Translations under genes and position numbers: made by a program | From: Lepidostoma basale | Taxonomy: Eukaryota; Arthropoda; Insecta; Trichoptera; Lepidostomatidae | Direction of reading: 5' to 3' | Length of the DNA stretch: 64,000 nt | Assembly (NCBI GenBank): GCA_022606425.2 | Contig: JAHDVF020001555.1 | Location: 1 to 64,000, forward strand | Notes under the pieces: generated by a model | Databases searched by the model: none | Told to the model about the DNA's origin: nothing | What the model saw: the letters and a program-made list of their open reading frames with translations, nothing else | In this document: positions 10,047 through 23,217 of the stretch, one piece after another | Position numbering within the stretch: position 1 is the first letter of the stretch | Layout: each line of letters starts with the position of its first letter

Positions 10047-11152
10047 TTAGGTGTATAACTTTGCTTCCGCCGTTTTGCAATAGATGGCAGTAGCGGTAAG
10101 TGGTAGTTGGAATAAATAGATCATAGATGTCATACAATAAGCTTAAGTATTTGTAAACATAACGCCATCGAAATATTAGTCGATTTGTGTCTGCATCATA
10201 AAGTTATTCCCGATTAAACATGTCAGCTTACGAGCCAAATTCTCGTCATTTGCGGGAGGTTTTTATTTTATGCTTTAATATGAAGAAATCTGCGGCTGAG
10301 GCTCATCGAATGCTCTCAAATACCTATGGTGAGGCCGCTACTAGTGAAAGAACGTGCCGAGAGTGGTTTCAACGCTTCAAGAACGGTGATTTTAACGTCG
10401 AAGACCAGCATGGCGGTGGAAGAGAGAAGGTTTTCGAAGATGCAGAATTGGAGGCATTACTTGATCAAGACTCGTGTCAAACGCAACAAGAATTGGCAGG
10501 GAGTGACGCAACCAGCCATTTCAAAACGCCTGAAAGTCATGGGAATGATTCAGAAACAAGGAAATTGGGTGCCGTACGAGTTGAAGCCGAGAGATGTTGA
10601 ACGGCGTTTGTGTGTTTCCCGGCCATGCTTCCACGTCGACGGCCAAACCGAATATTCACGGTTCCAAGGTTATGCTCAGTATTTGGTGGGACCAGCTCGG
10701 CGTAGTGTATTATGAGTTGTTAAAACCGACTGAAACAATCACAGGCGATCGTTATCGAACGCAATTAATGCGTTTGAGCCGAGCATTGAAAGACAAACGG
10801 CCGCAATACAACGAGAGACATACTTGGAAACTTTGAAATGGGAAGTCCTACCCCACCCGCCGTATTCTCCAGACGTTGCTCCCTCGGACTATCACTTGTT
10901 TCGATCAATGGCACACGGCCTAGCTGACCAGCACTTCCGGTCTTATGAAGAAGTAAAAAATTGGATCGATTCGTGGATCGCTTCAAAAGATGACCAGTTT
11001 TTTCAACGCGGGATTCGTATGCTGCCCGAAAGATGGGAGAAAGTAGTGGCCAGCGATGGACAATACTTTGAATCATAAATGTATAACCAGTTTTTTACGA
11101 TAAAGCCTCGAATTTCGAAAAAAAAACGGCGGAAGCAAAGTTATACACCTAA
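10047..11152 (+). mobile_element. Mariner element A (lineage 1)
   Basis: The element has perfect starts to its inverted termini (TTAGGTGTATAACTTTGC at the left and its complement at the right) and TA duplications at 10045-10046 and 11153-11154. It is 1106 bp against 1284 bp for copy B at 43960. Removing it and one TA restores an uninterrupted TTAG-LINE sequence. Confidence 0.95.
10220..11078 (+). pseudogene. Mariner lineage 1 transposase, broken (copy A)
   Basis: It starts MSAYEPNSRHLREVF and has the helix-turn-helix region GEAATSERTCREWFQRF. It ends DGQYFES. Compared with copy B it lacks 8, 113 and 61 nt. The 113-nt gap removes the first catalytic aspartate region (TGDEKW). The 61-nt gap removes the HDNARPH motif. 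Only the YSPDVAPSDYH end is left. Short repeats at the gap edges (for example AGACAT) point to microhomology deletion. The copy is inactive. Confidence 0.9.
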
Positions 11153-11154
11153 TA

Positions 11155-11462
11155 AGAAGTGAATGCAGTACGAATGAAAGCGTTATGAAAATAATAATGA
11201 AACGAACATTAAGATGGTTTGGACACATGGAAAGAATGAATGAAGAAAGTATATAATTAACGATGTAAATGGAACTAGAAATAGAGAAAACGTGACATGA
11301 TCAAATAAATCAAATAATGAATGTCGGTCACGCGAGGATTCGAAAAAATCGACGTGCGTGAATGGCACGATGTATGAATGTTGAGGAAAGAACAGTGTGG
11401 CGGTCCATTATTTCTGCCTATCCCTGAGGAGAGACGACGTGATAGTTAGTAAGTTAGTTAAT
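11155..11462 (+). mobile_element. TTAG-LINE copy, right part
   Basis: It continues the sequence of 10009-10046 after the mariner (GAAGTGAATGCAGTACGAAT) through FGHMERMNEE to CTGCCTATCC and a short tail with TTAGTAAGTTAGTTAAT. The frame is broken by small deletions. Confidence 0.8.
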
Positions 11463-12149
11463 AAAAGCGAATTTATTATGAACAAAAAATACTGTTTTCA
11501 TTTAAGAGTTCATTTTTCTCGACACGTATCGGAAGTTTAACACCTTTGATGAAGGTGTAAAACCTTCGTAACACGTTGAGGAAAATAATCTTAAAAGTGG
11601 ACAAAACAGCTATTGAATTCCAAAGTGTTAATGGCTTAAATTTATTTAAAATTAAAAAATAAATAAAATATACGTAAATAATCTTAAGATTTTCATTGCA
11701 AAATATTGAGGGATTTTTCATCTTGCTTGACCGGTGGCCAAGTTTCCATTTGTCAAAGCATTTGTAAAAACATGATGTTTCTATTTCTAGACAACAGCCG
11801 TCTTTGGCGCGTATATTAAAACAAAAGAGCAACGTTTTCTTGTTTTTTTATATTATTATATACATAATTTTTATTCCACATTCAAACAAACTGTAATCTT
11901 ATCACGGGCGCGCGATTGTTCCAACTTTGCTTTGTGAAGTTTCACGATAAAGTGACACATAAGTGCCACGTTATTTTTTTACTTACTAACCTGTACGGTG
12001 GTATGAACGTACCGGTACGGTTGCGCCTACAAATAATTTATTACGCATTTTTCTCTCGATTTTCGAACGATATTGGCATCTGTGTACCATTTGTCACAAA
12101 TGTTCCAAGTTTTAACAATGTAACTATACTACCGAGGGAGTAATTCATA

Positions 12150-12225
12150 TTTTAAATATTGTGACGTCATCACTCTCATGTAGCTCGTCAACTTTTTAAT
12201 ATCAGGCTGCGATTTATGTGTAATT
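12150..12225 (+). repeat. Direct repeat, first copy
   Basis: TGACGTCATCACTCTCATGT followed by a GTCAA motif and CTGCGATTTATGT. It recurs about 245 bases downstream at 12408. Confidence 0.7.
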
Positions 12226-12399
12226 TAACAAAATAAACTATTTAAACGTAGTAAGAAAATGGAATAGATATGAAATCTTATAACAAAAGTGTGAATATAA
12301 TATTTCATGAAAAAAATACGATGAAAGATGTAGACGAATATGTTACAAGAATGTCACGAAGATGATTTCGTCATATGAAACGAATTAACGAAAATGTTC

Positions 12400-12475
12400 A
12401 ATATTTCATGACGTCATCACTCTCATGTTGGTTGTCAATATTTTAGTGCTGCGATTTATGTATTATTTAACTATA
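12400..12475 (+). repeat. Direct repeat, second copy
   Basis: It shares the TGACGTCATCACTCTCATGT core and GCTGCGATTTATGTATTATT with the copy at 12150, with small differences between. Confidence 0.7.
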
Positions 12476-12540
12476 AATATAAAGTTCGATAACTTTATGC
12501 GAAAAAAATGTACTTCTCCTTTTTGACAAAATTCTATTCA

Positions 12541-13050
12541 AAATTCTGGTGTTCTTGTGCCGACCCTTATGTATGGAAGTGAAGCATGGAACTGGCAAAA
12601 GAAGGATGAAAGTAGAATAAATGCAGTAGAAATGAGATCTCTAAGACGAATGTGTGGCAAATCTGTTAATGATAGAGTGACAAATGCAAATATAAGAAGT
12701 GAATGTGGTGCGAATGAAAGTGTTATGAAAAAAATAAGGAAAGGGTCATTAAGATGGTTTGGACACATGGAAAGAATGAGTGAAGACAGAATGGTAAAGA
12801 AGGTATATGTAAACGGCGTGAACGGAGCTAGAAATAGAGGAAGGCCGAGGAAAACGTGGCACGATCAAATCAATCAAATATTGAATGTCGGACACGTGAG
12901 GAGTCGGAAAAATCGACGTGTGTGCATGACAAGATGTATGAATGTAGAGGAAGCGAGAGACGTATGTCAGGACAGAACAGTGTGGCGTTCCATTCTTTCT
13001 GCCTACCCCTCCGGGGAGACGGCGTGATGGTAAGTTAGTTAGTTAGTTAG
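12541..13050 (+). mobile_element. TTAG-LINE 3' end, best-preserved open copy
   Basis: A 156-residue frame (12557-13027) is intact: YGSEAWNWQKKDESRINAVE, MRSLRRMCGK, SLRWFGHMERMSEDRMVKKV, GRPRKTWHDQINQILNVG, SILSAYPSGETA. It is followed by GTGATGGTAAG and (TTAG)n. It lies downstream of the RT catalytic region, so it cannot act alone. Its openness suggests relative youth. Confidence 0.85.
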
Positions 13051-13061
13051 ACAAAATTCTA

Positions 13062-13370
13062 ATCAATCATTCCAGCCATGTCCAGCCATCTCTCCATCTC
13101 TTTGGCGGCCTTCCTGGTAATCTCTTGCTGGTGCAAAAGCGCCTTCTGCTTCTTCCCCATCTCACTATGTCCTCAACACCACAGACAGACCTTATCGTTT
13201 CATTTCTGATCCGATCTTTGAGGGTTTTGCCTGCGATGGAGCGTAGGATTCGCATTTCTGCTACTCTGACAAGGTTCTTAGTTCTATGGGTATCGGCTCT
13301 GACCTCTATTCCATACGTCATGATGGGGCGAACGCATGCCTTGTATATCTTGACTTTACTTTAGGAATAC
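13062..13370 (-). mobile_element. PPKR-LINE C-terminal fragment
   Basis: The minus strand encodes MTYGIEVRADTHRTKNLVRV, EMRILRSIAGKTLKDRIRN, VEDIVRWGRSRRR and LPGRPPKRWRDGW. It is the same family as 40179 and 48271, with an internal gap before PGRPPKRW. Confidence 0.7.
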
Positions 13371-13498
13371 TGAGAGAACTAACTCTATACGTTCCCAAAG
13401 CTATAGCAGAGCAAGGTGGTATATCTTATTTTATGCCACAAATTTCAGCACAAAGGTGCTTCGAAGTTCTCCTATATTGAAAGCGATTCGTCTTCTAA

Positions 13499-13980
13499 AA
13501 AACTAACTAACTAACCATCACGCCATTTCCCCGGAGGGGTAGGCAGAGAGGATGGATCGCCACAATGCTCTGTCCTGGCATACCTCTCGGGGTTCCTCTA
13601 CATTCATACATCGCACCATGCACGCACGTCGATTATTTCGACTTCGAATGTGGTCGCCTTTTAGTAATTGATTAATTTGGTCATGCCATGTTTTCCTCGG
13701 TTTCTTTTTCCACTCACGCTGCTTGTGTACAACTTTTTAACCATTCTTCTGTCATCCATTCGTTCCATATGTCCAAACCATCTCAGAGATTCTTTTTTAA
13801 TGTTATCCATGATGCAGTCGCCTGCCTTACATTTCTCTCTTATTTAATCGTTCGGTATTCTATCATACAACGTTTTGCGGCACATTCTTCTAATTGATCT
13901 CATTTCTACGGCGTTTATCCTGCTTTCTTCTTTCTTTTGCCAGCTCCAAGCTTCACTTCCATACATGAGGGTTGGCACTA
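13499..13980 (-). mobile_element. TTAG-LINE 3' end, LYTS subtype
   Basis: The AACTAACTAACC tail complement and CCATCACGCCATTTCCCC terminus are followed by the region found at 9279-9790 and 757-1000. The end at about 13975 is the complement of YGSEAWSWQK. Several indels break the frame. Confidence 0.75.
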
Positions 13981-14273
13981 GACGTTGGCACGTCTTCTAA
14001 ACGAGGTGGCTAAAGAGATAGACCTCTTTGGATGCAATTATAGCGAATTAGTGAATACCCTTATGGTAAGAGCGACAAAGAGATAACTGTCGTATTTCTA
14101 TTCACATGGTCCTATGTATATTCCCTTTGATGTTCTTTTCTTTCACCCTTCGTATTGATTTGGCTTGCGCTGTAATGATGTAAAAAGCTATCAAACAAAA
14201 CAATAATAATACTATGAGAGAAGAATTAAAACTGTTAAAATTTCTAAACAATTATATTTATTCCTTTGATCTA

Positions 14274-14750
14274 AACTAACTAACCATCACGCCGTCTCGC
14301 CGAAGGGACTGCCACACTTTTTTTTCCTGACGTATTTCTCTCGCTTCCTCAACATTCATAGATCGTGTCATGCACGCGCGTCGATTTCTCAGACTCTTCA
14401 CGTGGCCGACATTCAATATTTGATTTATTTGATCGTGCCACGTTTTCCTCGGTCTTCCTATTCTATTTCTAGTTCCATTCACATCGTTAACATATACATT
14501 TTTTACCATTCATTATTTCCATGTGTCTAAACCATCTCAATGATCCTATCATTATTTTGTTCATAACACCATCATTTGCACCGCATTCACTTATTATATT
14601 TTCATTTGACACTCTATCATACACAGAGTATCCACACATTCGTCTAAGAGATCTCATTTCTCCTGTATTTATTCTACTTTCATCCTTCTTTTGCCAGTTC
14701 CATGCTACACTTCCATACATAAGGGTCGGCACAAGAACCCCATTGTGCAC
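14274..14750 (-). mobile_element. TTAG-LINE 3' end, part of a duplicated unit
   Basis: The copy runs from the tail complement to LVPTLMYGS with a short deletion near the terminus. Its 5' flank (14751-15019) matches the 5' flank of the copy in YME1L intron 6 at 55273-55775. Confidence 0.8.
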
Positions 14751-14944
14751 TTTTATTTTAAATATTGTTTATTCCGTATTTATAATTATGAGCAGGACAG
14801 AAGGGCAGAAGTTGGCAGAAGGCAGTTGTCCTGGCTTCGGAATATAAGGGAGAAAGAACCTGTTCCAAGCAGCGCAGGACAGAAATGCTTTCGCTGCAGT
14901 GATAGCTACCTTTGAGGGGGACCTAACACGGCACCATAATAGAA
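14751..14944 (+). mobile_element. LRG-LINE fragment, duplicate of 55782-55975
   Basis: AGCAGGACAGAAGGGCAGAA and GGCAGTTGTCCTGGCTTCGG encode the [15 protein letters not shown] motif of the LRG-LINE. The whole stretch, including the flanking CTTTTATTTTAAATATTG, matches the segment beside YME1L exon 6. Confidence 0.8.
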
Positions 14945-15019
14945 GATGATGAGAATTGATCTGTTTACTAGATCATCGTACTCACGGAATAAGTCCCGAA
15001 CTCTACGAGCCCCTTGGCC
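14945..15019 (-). pseudogene. Duplicated fragment of YME1L exon 6 and intron 6
   Basis: On the minus strand 14986-15019 matches the last 34 nt of YME1L exon 6 (56013-56046). It encodes GARRVRDLF and is followed by the donor GTGAGTACG and about 40 nt of intron 6. The last exon base differs (C for A). The match stops at 15019 and a TTAG-LINE fragment follows. It is too short to code. Confidence 0.85.
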
Positions 15020-15021
15020 CC

Positions 15022-15125
15022 TATAACACCATCATTTGCACCGCATTCACTTCTTACATTTTCATTCGACACTCTATCATACACAGATTTTACTCACATC
15101 CTTTTAAGAGATCATTTCAACTGCA
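15022..15125 (-). mobile_element. TTAG-LINE fragment (interrupted)
   Basis: The complement of the ECGANDGVMN and SVYDRV regions runs to GATCATTTCAACTGCATTTA. The copy appears to resume at 16691 after two insertions. Confidence 0.7.
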
Positions 15126-15402
15126 TTTATTTATTTATTAAGGGTAACATACAGCGATATCAATAACATATTGTATATATAATAAAACATTTAGAATAAT
15201 TCAAATAAGGCCAATTACATGCTACCACAAATATTAAATAATAGTTTACAATTAACAAATGATAGTGTGAAATGAGATTGAAGTTAAACTAAGACAAAAT
15301 GAGGAATACACAATATTTAAGAGTTAAAATACTTATAGTACTGGAAATAAAAAATAAAATTAAGATAAATAAATAAAAAAGTAATATACGAGTATTATAA
15401 CA
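15126..15402 (-). mobile_element. AT-rich LINE 3' untranslated region
   Basis: It begins with TTTATTTATTAAGGGTAACA, like the 3' end of the copy at 24305 (TTTCATTTATTTATTTAAAC). No coding part is left. It sits between the two halves of a TTAG-LINE copy. Confidence 0.45.
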
Positions 15403-16688
15403 TTAGTTCCTTACATATGAAATTGGCGTTTTGCCGTACTGGCAACTTTGATCTCAAATATCTTCTCTTTGGTTAGGAATTCCAAATTCAAATTTATACA
15501 GCTATTTACTCAAGTATTTGTGTTTCGAAAATTATCATTCATTTGTTTTTACCTCAATTGTTTTTTTTTCTTTGCGTCACTCAGTTTACAAAATGGAAAA
15601 CTTGAAATATCGCGTTATTTACGAGTACGAGTTCCATCGTGGCACCAGTGCTGCAGAAACGGCTCGAAGGATTAATGATGTGTATGGCGACGGTGCCGCA
15701 AAAGAAAACACAGTGCGTTTTTGGTTCCAACGTTTTCGTTCTGGAAATTTCGACCTGCAGAACAAGCCCGTGGACGGCCGGAGACCAAAGTTGATAATGA
15801 AGAATTGAAGGCTATTGTGGAAGCGGATCCATCGCAAACCACGTCCGAGTTAGCTGCAGGCTGCGGTGTTAGTGATAAAACTGTTTTAATCCACTTGAAG
15901 CAAATTGGGAAGGTGAAAAAGCTTGAAAGGTGGGTACCTCACGAATTGAGTGAAGCAAATCAACAAACGCGCGTTGACTGCTGCGTTGCATTACTCAACC
16001 GGCACAATAATGAAGGGATTTTGAATCGAATCATTACCTGTGATGAAAAGTGGATCCTGTATGATAATCGGAAGCGCTCATCGCAATGGCTGAACCCTGC
16101 CGAACCAGCCAAACCATGCCCCAAGCGAAAATTGACTCCAAAAAAGTTACTTGTGAGCGTTTGGTGGACTAGTGCTGGTGTCGTTCACTACAGCTTTCTT
16201 AAATCTGGCCAGACGATTACGGCAGATGTCTATTGTCAGCAACTGCAAACCATGATGGAAAAGCTAGCTGCTAAACAACCGAGGCTGGTTAATCGCTCTA
16301 GGCCACTGCTGCTTCATGATAACGCTAGACCACACACTGCACAACAGACGGCTACCAAATTAGAAGAGCTTCAATTGGAATGTCTAAGACATCCACCGTA
16401 CTCTCCGGACCTTGCCCCAACAGATTACTATTTTTTTCGAAATTTGGATAACTTCTTGCAAGGGAAAAAATTCAACTCCGATGGGGCAGTCCAAACCGAC
16501 TTCAAAGATTTTATTGATTCCCGTCCGAATGGTTTTTTTAGTAAAGGGATCGATGAACTACCTATGAGATGGCAAAAGTGCATAGATAGCAATGGTACAT
16601 ACTTTGATTAAATAAATATATTATATTTAAAATAATCAACTTTCTGTTCCTCCCATACAAAACGCCAATTTCATATGTAAGGACCTAA
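15403..16688 (+). mobile_element. Mariner element C (lineage 2)
   Basis: The termini are TTAGTTCCTTACATATG and the complement of TTAGGTCCTTACATATG. The element is 1286 bp. A TA follows the right end; the left neighbour is CA, so that copy of the duplication has mutated. It lies within an older TTAG-LINE copy. Confidence 0.9.
15593..16611 (+). pseudogene. Mariner lineage 2 transposase, one frameshift
   Basis: A mariner-type D,D34D transposase of about 339 residues resembling the cecropia/Hsmar1 group. It starts MENLKYRVIYEYEFHRG. The helix-turn-helix has GCGVSDKTVLIHLKQIGKV. The catalytic motifs TCDEKW, LHDNARPH and YSPDLAPTDYY are all present with 34 residues between the last two aspartates. 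It ends DSNGTYFD. The only break I see is one missing C in a CCCC run near 15767, where copy D has four. A stop at 15806 ends the first frame. Confidence 0.92.
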
Positions 16689-16690
16689 TA

Positions 16691-16735
16691 TCATTTATTC
16701 TACTTTCATCCTACTTTTGCCAGTTCCATGCTTCT
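16691..16735 (-). mobile_element. TTAG-LINE remainder after mariner C
   Basis: TTTATTCTACTTTCATCC and TTTTGCCAGTTCCATGCTTC continue the copy interrupted at 15125. Confidence 0.65.
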
Positions 16736-17030
16736 CTATATATTTTGTGAATATAAAACAATAATATAAAAGGAATATTCTATATTTAAAATTTGAATAG
16801 AGCGTTGCACATGTAGAAACCATCTTAATGATAATTTCATGATATTGTTCACGATTTTTTCTTTCATGTAATTTTACGAACATATTTTATGTTGTACCAT
16901 CTTTTTTTGTCACTTACACGATAAATTTCTACGTGCAATGATTGGTTGAATAATTTCGTAATGGAAATACCTGTCTCGATGGCTATTTTGCATAATAAAT
17001 ACATAAAACCAGGAATATTGACAACTTATC

Positions 17031-17555
17031 TAACTAACTAACTAACCATCACGCCGTCTCCACGAAGGGGTAGGCAGAAAGAATGGACTGCCACACCTTT
17101 CTTTCGCTTCCTCAACATTCATACATCGTGTCATGCACGCGCGTCGATTTCTCTGACTCCTCACATGGCTGATATTCAATATTTGATTTATTTGATCGTG
17201 CCACGTTTTCCTCGGTCTACCTCTATTTCTGGTTCCATTTACATCGTTAATATATACGAGTTAATATATATATTTTTTACCATTCTTTCTTCATTCATTC
17301 TTTCCATATGTCCAAACCATCTTAATGATCCGTTCATTATTTTGTTCATAACACCATCATTCGCACCGCATTCACCTTTTATATTTTCATTCGACACTCT
17401 ATCATACACAGAGTATTCGCACATTCGTCTAAGAGATCTCATTTCTACTGCATTTATTCTACTCTCATCTTTCTTTTGCCAGTTCCATGCTTCGCTTCCA
17501 TACATAAGGGTCGGTAGAAGAACACCATTGTGCACTGCCATTCTAGCTTTTTTGG
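17031..17555 (-). mobile_element. TTAG-LINE 3' end
   Basis: It runs from the tail complement (TAACTAACTAACTAACC) to VHNGVLLPTLMYGSEAWNWQ. The minus frame 17239-17541 covers KKDESRINAVE to GHMERMNEERMVKN. An ATATA-rich insertion breaks the frame after that. Confidence 0.85.
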
Positions 17556-18050
17556 ATTGGTTTTTGTTTGCGATGACATCTAATTATGTAAAAATAAATG
17601 CAAAGTTCTGAAATGCTTTGGAAAAGTCGCAAAAATCAATTTGTGAGAGCCCTAAGTACATAAGGGTCGAACCTGTCTAACAAAGGAATTGTTGTCCTTT
17701 GTAAATAACGATTTTTCAGTAACGGCAACCTTTTATTTAAATTTCTAACAGAACAGGTGCATATTGAAAAAAAAATTGCGTTTTATTGTTAATATTGTTT
17801 AAATATATACAAGTAGATACCTACATCATAAAGATATATACTTATAAAAAAACAATTTATTAATAAAATACATTCATTTTCATTTCATTTGTTATATATG
17901 CAATAAGTTTTAAAAACTATATAGTCGTACGTAAAGATTTAATGTATAATATTTTAGAATTGTTGAATTTTTTAAATGTTTAAAAATATTATTGTTGTGG
18001 TGTGATGTTTTAGTCGAAGATTGAATTATGAATAATTGATGAGTTCTATT
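17556..18050. other. Unannotated AT-rich stretch
   Basis: I see nothing supported in this segment. Confidence 0.4.
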
Positions 18051-18850
18051 TGTTTATTTTCATGATCGTAGTCTGACTCGCTTCGGAACATATTGTAATT
18101 AATTCTGTATAATATATGCGTGGCGTATATAGCCCAGACGCGTGTTGCGAACTAAAATACAATGGCCACGACATAATATTATTGTTAATAAGGCAAACTG
18201 CGCATATGTTGGCAAGAATCGTCTGCGAAGTGGCAAATGCAATGTGTGAAATTAAATGGCCGATAGAATCTGGCCCTCTTGGTAACAGCGGACAGGGCAG
18301 GGAAAAACGAGAAAATGTGTCGGTACTCACCATTCCACGTCGGTGCTCACGTGCAAAACCACTCGTGAACTCTCTCGCTATAATATCACACTGTTATATT
18401 TGAGTTTTATTCTTTTCAGAGGCATTATTTCACAGTTCTCTCACTGCCTGTTCAGACAAAGAGCCCGCTACCGCAATCCTGACAGACAGAGCAACGCGAC
18501 GGACAGAAACGGACTGAGTCGTCAGCTGTTGGCTGTTCGTGAGGCGCCCTGTGATTGGATAATCAATCAGCACCCCTTTGACCACGGCCCTCCGCCACGG
18601 CGCGGTCAACTCGACAAGAATTCATAATGCTACGTGCAAAACTACAAAACTAAAACACAATCAGCTTGCGGCCGAACTTTCTATACATGAGCCTACTCTA
18701 CCGCTACCGTTGACCGCGCTCTTGGAGCTAGCTGCATTAGGAAATGACAGCGCGAAATTATTAACGACGTACGCACATCTTTTATTTCACTTTAAACATC
18801 TCTCTCACACGCTCTCGCCTGAACCAAGAATCCGACCTTGAAATTGTGAA
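18051..18850. other. GC-richer unique segment, possible regulatory or exon DNA
   Basis: It is clearly richer in GC and CpG than its neighbours and free of the named repeats. It has GTGATTGGATAATCAATCAG and CACCACGGCCCTCCGCC-like stretches. Two overlapping plus frames (18116-18403 and 18343-18627) have no recognisable motif. A 5' untranslated exon of the BTB gene about 3 kb downstream is possible but unsupported. Confidence 0.25.
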
Positions 18851-19554
18851 TTTTCTTATCTCGGCACTTACAAAATGATTTTAGACGTTTCAAAAACTTA
18901 ATTAGCATCTCATTATTGATTTTGATTCGATGTTTGAACCGTTGTGTTCGATTATTCAGCGTGCATCTATTGTTGTTAGAATAATAAGGTGCTGTCAGAT
19001 ACGGGGACGTAGGTGCATTGAGAATTGTGGCGCTATATTGATATTTTGGAAAATGATACCCGCTCGCTCGCCCAGCTGATCACCAAAACATTCTGCTACG
19101 CGCTTCAAAGGTTCTTCGCCAGATGGCAGCGAAGTCACCAGCTGATAAACCAAAACATTGTAATCTACATGTAATATAATACACCTGGTTAAAGTAAATG
19201 ATTTTACCTTTTACAATAATCTTTTCCAGTCAAAAATATGTAATGCTCCCGCAATAGCGACTTTCCAAAAAACCCGTTTATCGAGCTTAATGAAAACAAA
19301 TGGTTCCTTGACATCAATTTAGTAAAATGTCAATTGAATAATGGTTTCAACATTTGTTTTGTAGAACCAGAAATTAACAAGTTTTTTTTATATTATTATA
19401 ACATTTACGTTAGAATAGTTTTTACATTTACGTATTATACGTATGTTTTGTGCGTATTATATAATTAAATAAGCTTATTATACAGTTTTGATATCTGAAA
19501 CAGAATAATGTATTGTGACATAAGTACGAATAGCGAAAAAAATGAAGTTAGTGG
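18851..19554. other. Unannotated stretch
   Basis: No gene is recognised. CCAGCTGATCACCAAAACAT near 19074 and CCAGCTGATAAACCAAAACA near 19138 form a short direct repeat. Confidence 0.35.
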
Positions 19555-19665
19555 CTGAATATCTGAGTAACGCGTTTACAAGAGACGAAAAAAATGAGTA
19601 TGATATCGAAAGAAGGGTTGGAGCTGTAAACAAATTAAACGGAGCACTTTTAATCATCTCCACCA
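19555..19665 (+). mobile_element. TTAG-LINE upstream fragment
   Basis: It encodes a GSVFTRDEK-like start and DIERRVGAVNKLNGALLII. This corresponds to the ERRVSAGNKVNGALK region seen at 52190-52260, upstream of most truncated copies. Confidence 0.6.
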
Positions 19666-19935
19666 ATAGATATAATATATTATATAGACTAAAGCAAATT
19701 TGGTAGCACACAGTTGAGCTTGAGTGCTAACTCTTATGTAAGGAAGTTAATCTTGATAATATACCACGGCTGGACCCCATCTTCTCCGTTTCTCGGGCCC
19801 ATGGCCGACTCTTCAATCGGTTGCCAACTGCTCCCAATCCATTTGCCTGTCTGCACTCTTGCGCTGTCATCCGTACTTCCTTTTCCCTTCTATCAGTTCA
19901 CTATATAAGATATTTTTGGAGAGCCTGTTGTCGTT

Positions 19936-19964
19936 AATAACGGCATGATGGTTAGTTAGTTCTG
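19936..19964 (+). mobile_element. TTAG-LINE extreme 3' terminus
   Basis: Only ACGGCATGATGGTTAGTTAG and a few bases remain, enough to show the terminus and tail. Confidence 0.5.
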
Positions 19965-20202
19965 TTGTCGTTAATGCGCAGCACATGATCAGGCCAGTGC
20001 AAGAAAGTGCGAGTGAATATTGTATCCATGTTGGAATACTTAGTTGGATCTCCTTAGCAACTAGGCGTCGGAGACTTTGTGAAACCAGCGTATCCTGAGT
20101 ATTTGGCAAATATGTTACTGCAGATGTTTTTCCAGGGACTTGGTGCGGCGTCTTAATGATAGAATACTGAACGTAAAAATAAGAAAGGTTTAAGACAGAT
20201 GA

Positions 20203-20735
20203 ATGAACGATATAACACAATATCTCAAAGAACTTCACTGGCTTAAAAGTCCAGAAAGAATCCAGTCTAAGTTCTGCTGGACAGTCTTCAAAGTGCTACA
20301 TGGAATGGCACCAAGTTATATATCTGAACTCTGTATAACGGACAGCCTAAATACAAGGAAATCCACACTTCGCTCGGCAAACTCCTTGGCAATAGGAAGA
20401 TTAGTTGAGCCGATGCGTTGCCCCAGTACAAATTTCGGGGATCGAGCGTTCGCGGTAGCCGGTCCATCAACTTGGAACAATCTCCCTTCACACCTCAGAT
20501 GCATAAATGATCCGACAGATTTCAGATCTAAACTGAAAATCCATATTTTTCATATACATACCCAATTTAAACATTCATATTTTGTTCTACTATACTTTCT
20601 AACCGATCGCGAAAATCAGATGCAGCGTTCACATTTAGATTTTTAGATTTAAAACACGTCTTAATGCGCCCTTGAGGTGATTACATCACAAAAAACGGCG
20701 CTTTAAAAGTTAGCATATTATTATTATTATTATAC
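20203..20735 (+). mobile_element. ATT-LINE 3' end, open copy
   Basis: The frame 20203-20646 encodes LKELHWLKSPERIQSKFC, MAPSYISELCITDSLNT, RCPSTNFGDRAFAVAGPS and CINDPTDFRSKLK, typical of the region after RT in CR1/L2-like elements. The 3' part runs through CGCCCTTGAGGTGATTACAT to an (ATT)n tail at about 20717-20733. It is 5'-truncated. Confidence 0.8.
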
Positions 20736-22840
<2,105 letters not shown>

Positions 22841-23217
22841 TGCCTGCCGCGCCTTGTGCGCGTGTGGTTCTTCTGGATGCTGCCGGATCGTCCGCTGCGA
22901 GACAACTACGTCGCCTTGTGAACCTTCCACGTTCGAAGACGAGATTGTTATGCATAGTGGTTCCGGCAATCCAGCAGTTATACAAAACATGATACAAACA
23001 TTTAATTTAGCAATTTTATTAACTGTGTTGTATGTTGCAATTTGTTTTTATAACATCAAGATGCGTTTAGGCACACCATCATCCCAGTTGTGTTCTTGAA
23101 GTCACGTCCAAGTCGTGTTCTAGGTGACACTGATTGACTCCTAATCTTGCAGATTTCTTCATAATAACAATAATATTCTGCAATATGTAATACAAATGAA
23201 AATGTCTGTTTTCAACA
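22841..23217 (+). other. 3' flank of the BTB gene
   Basis: It probably holds the 3' untranslated region. I see no canonical AATAAA in the first 350 bases. AT-rich sequence with AATAATATTCTGC starts near 23166. Confidence 0.4.

Larger units (their letters stand above)
11463..12540. other. Intergenic stretch with short repeats
   Basis: At 11505-11600 lies a unit containing GATGAAGGTGTAAAACCTTC, shared with 43313 (GATGAAGGTGTAAGCCTTCG). Two direct repeats are annotated separately. No supported gene. Confidence 0.45.

Noticed and set aside
18116..18627. Protein-coding gene in the GC-richer segment
   Set aside because: The two overlapping frames have no recognisable domain and no splice or conservation support, so I kept only a neutral segment entry.
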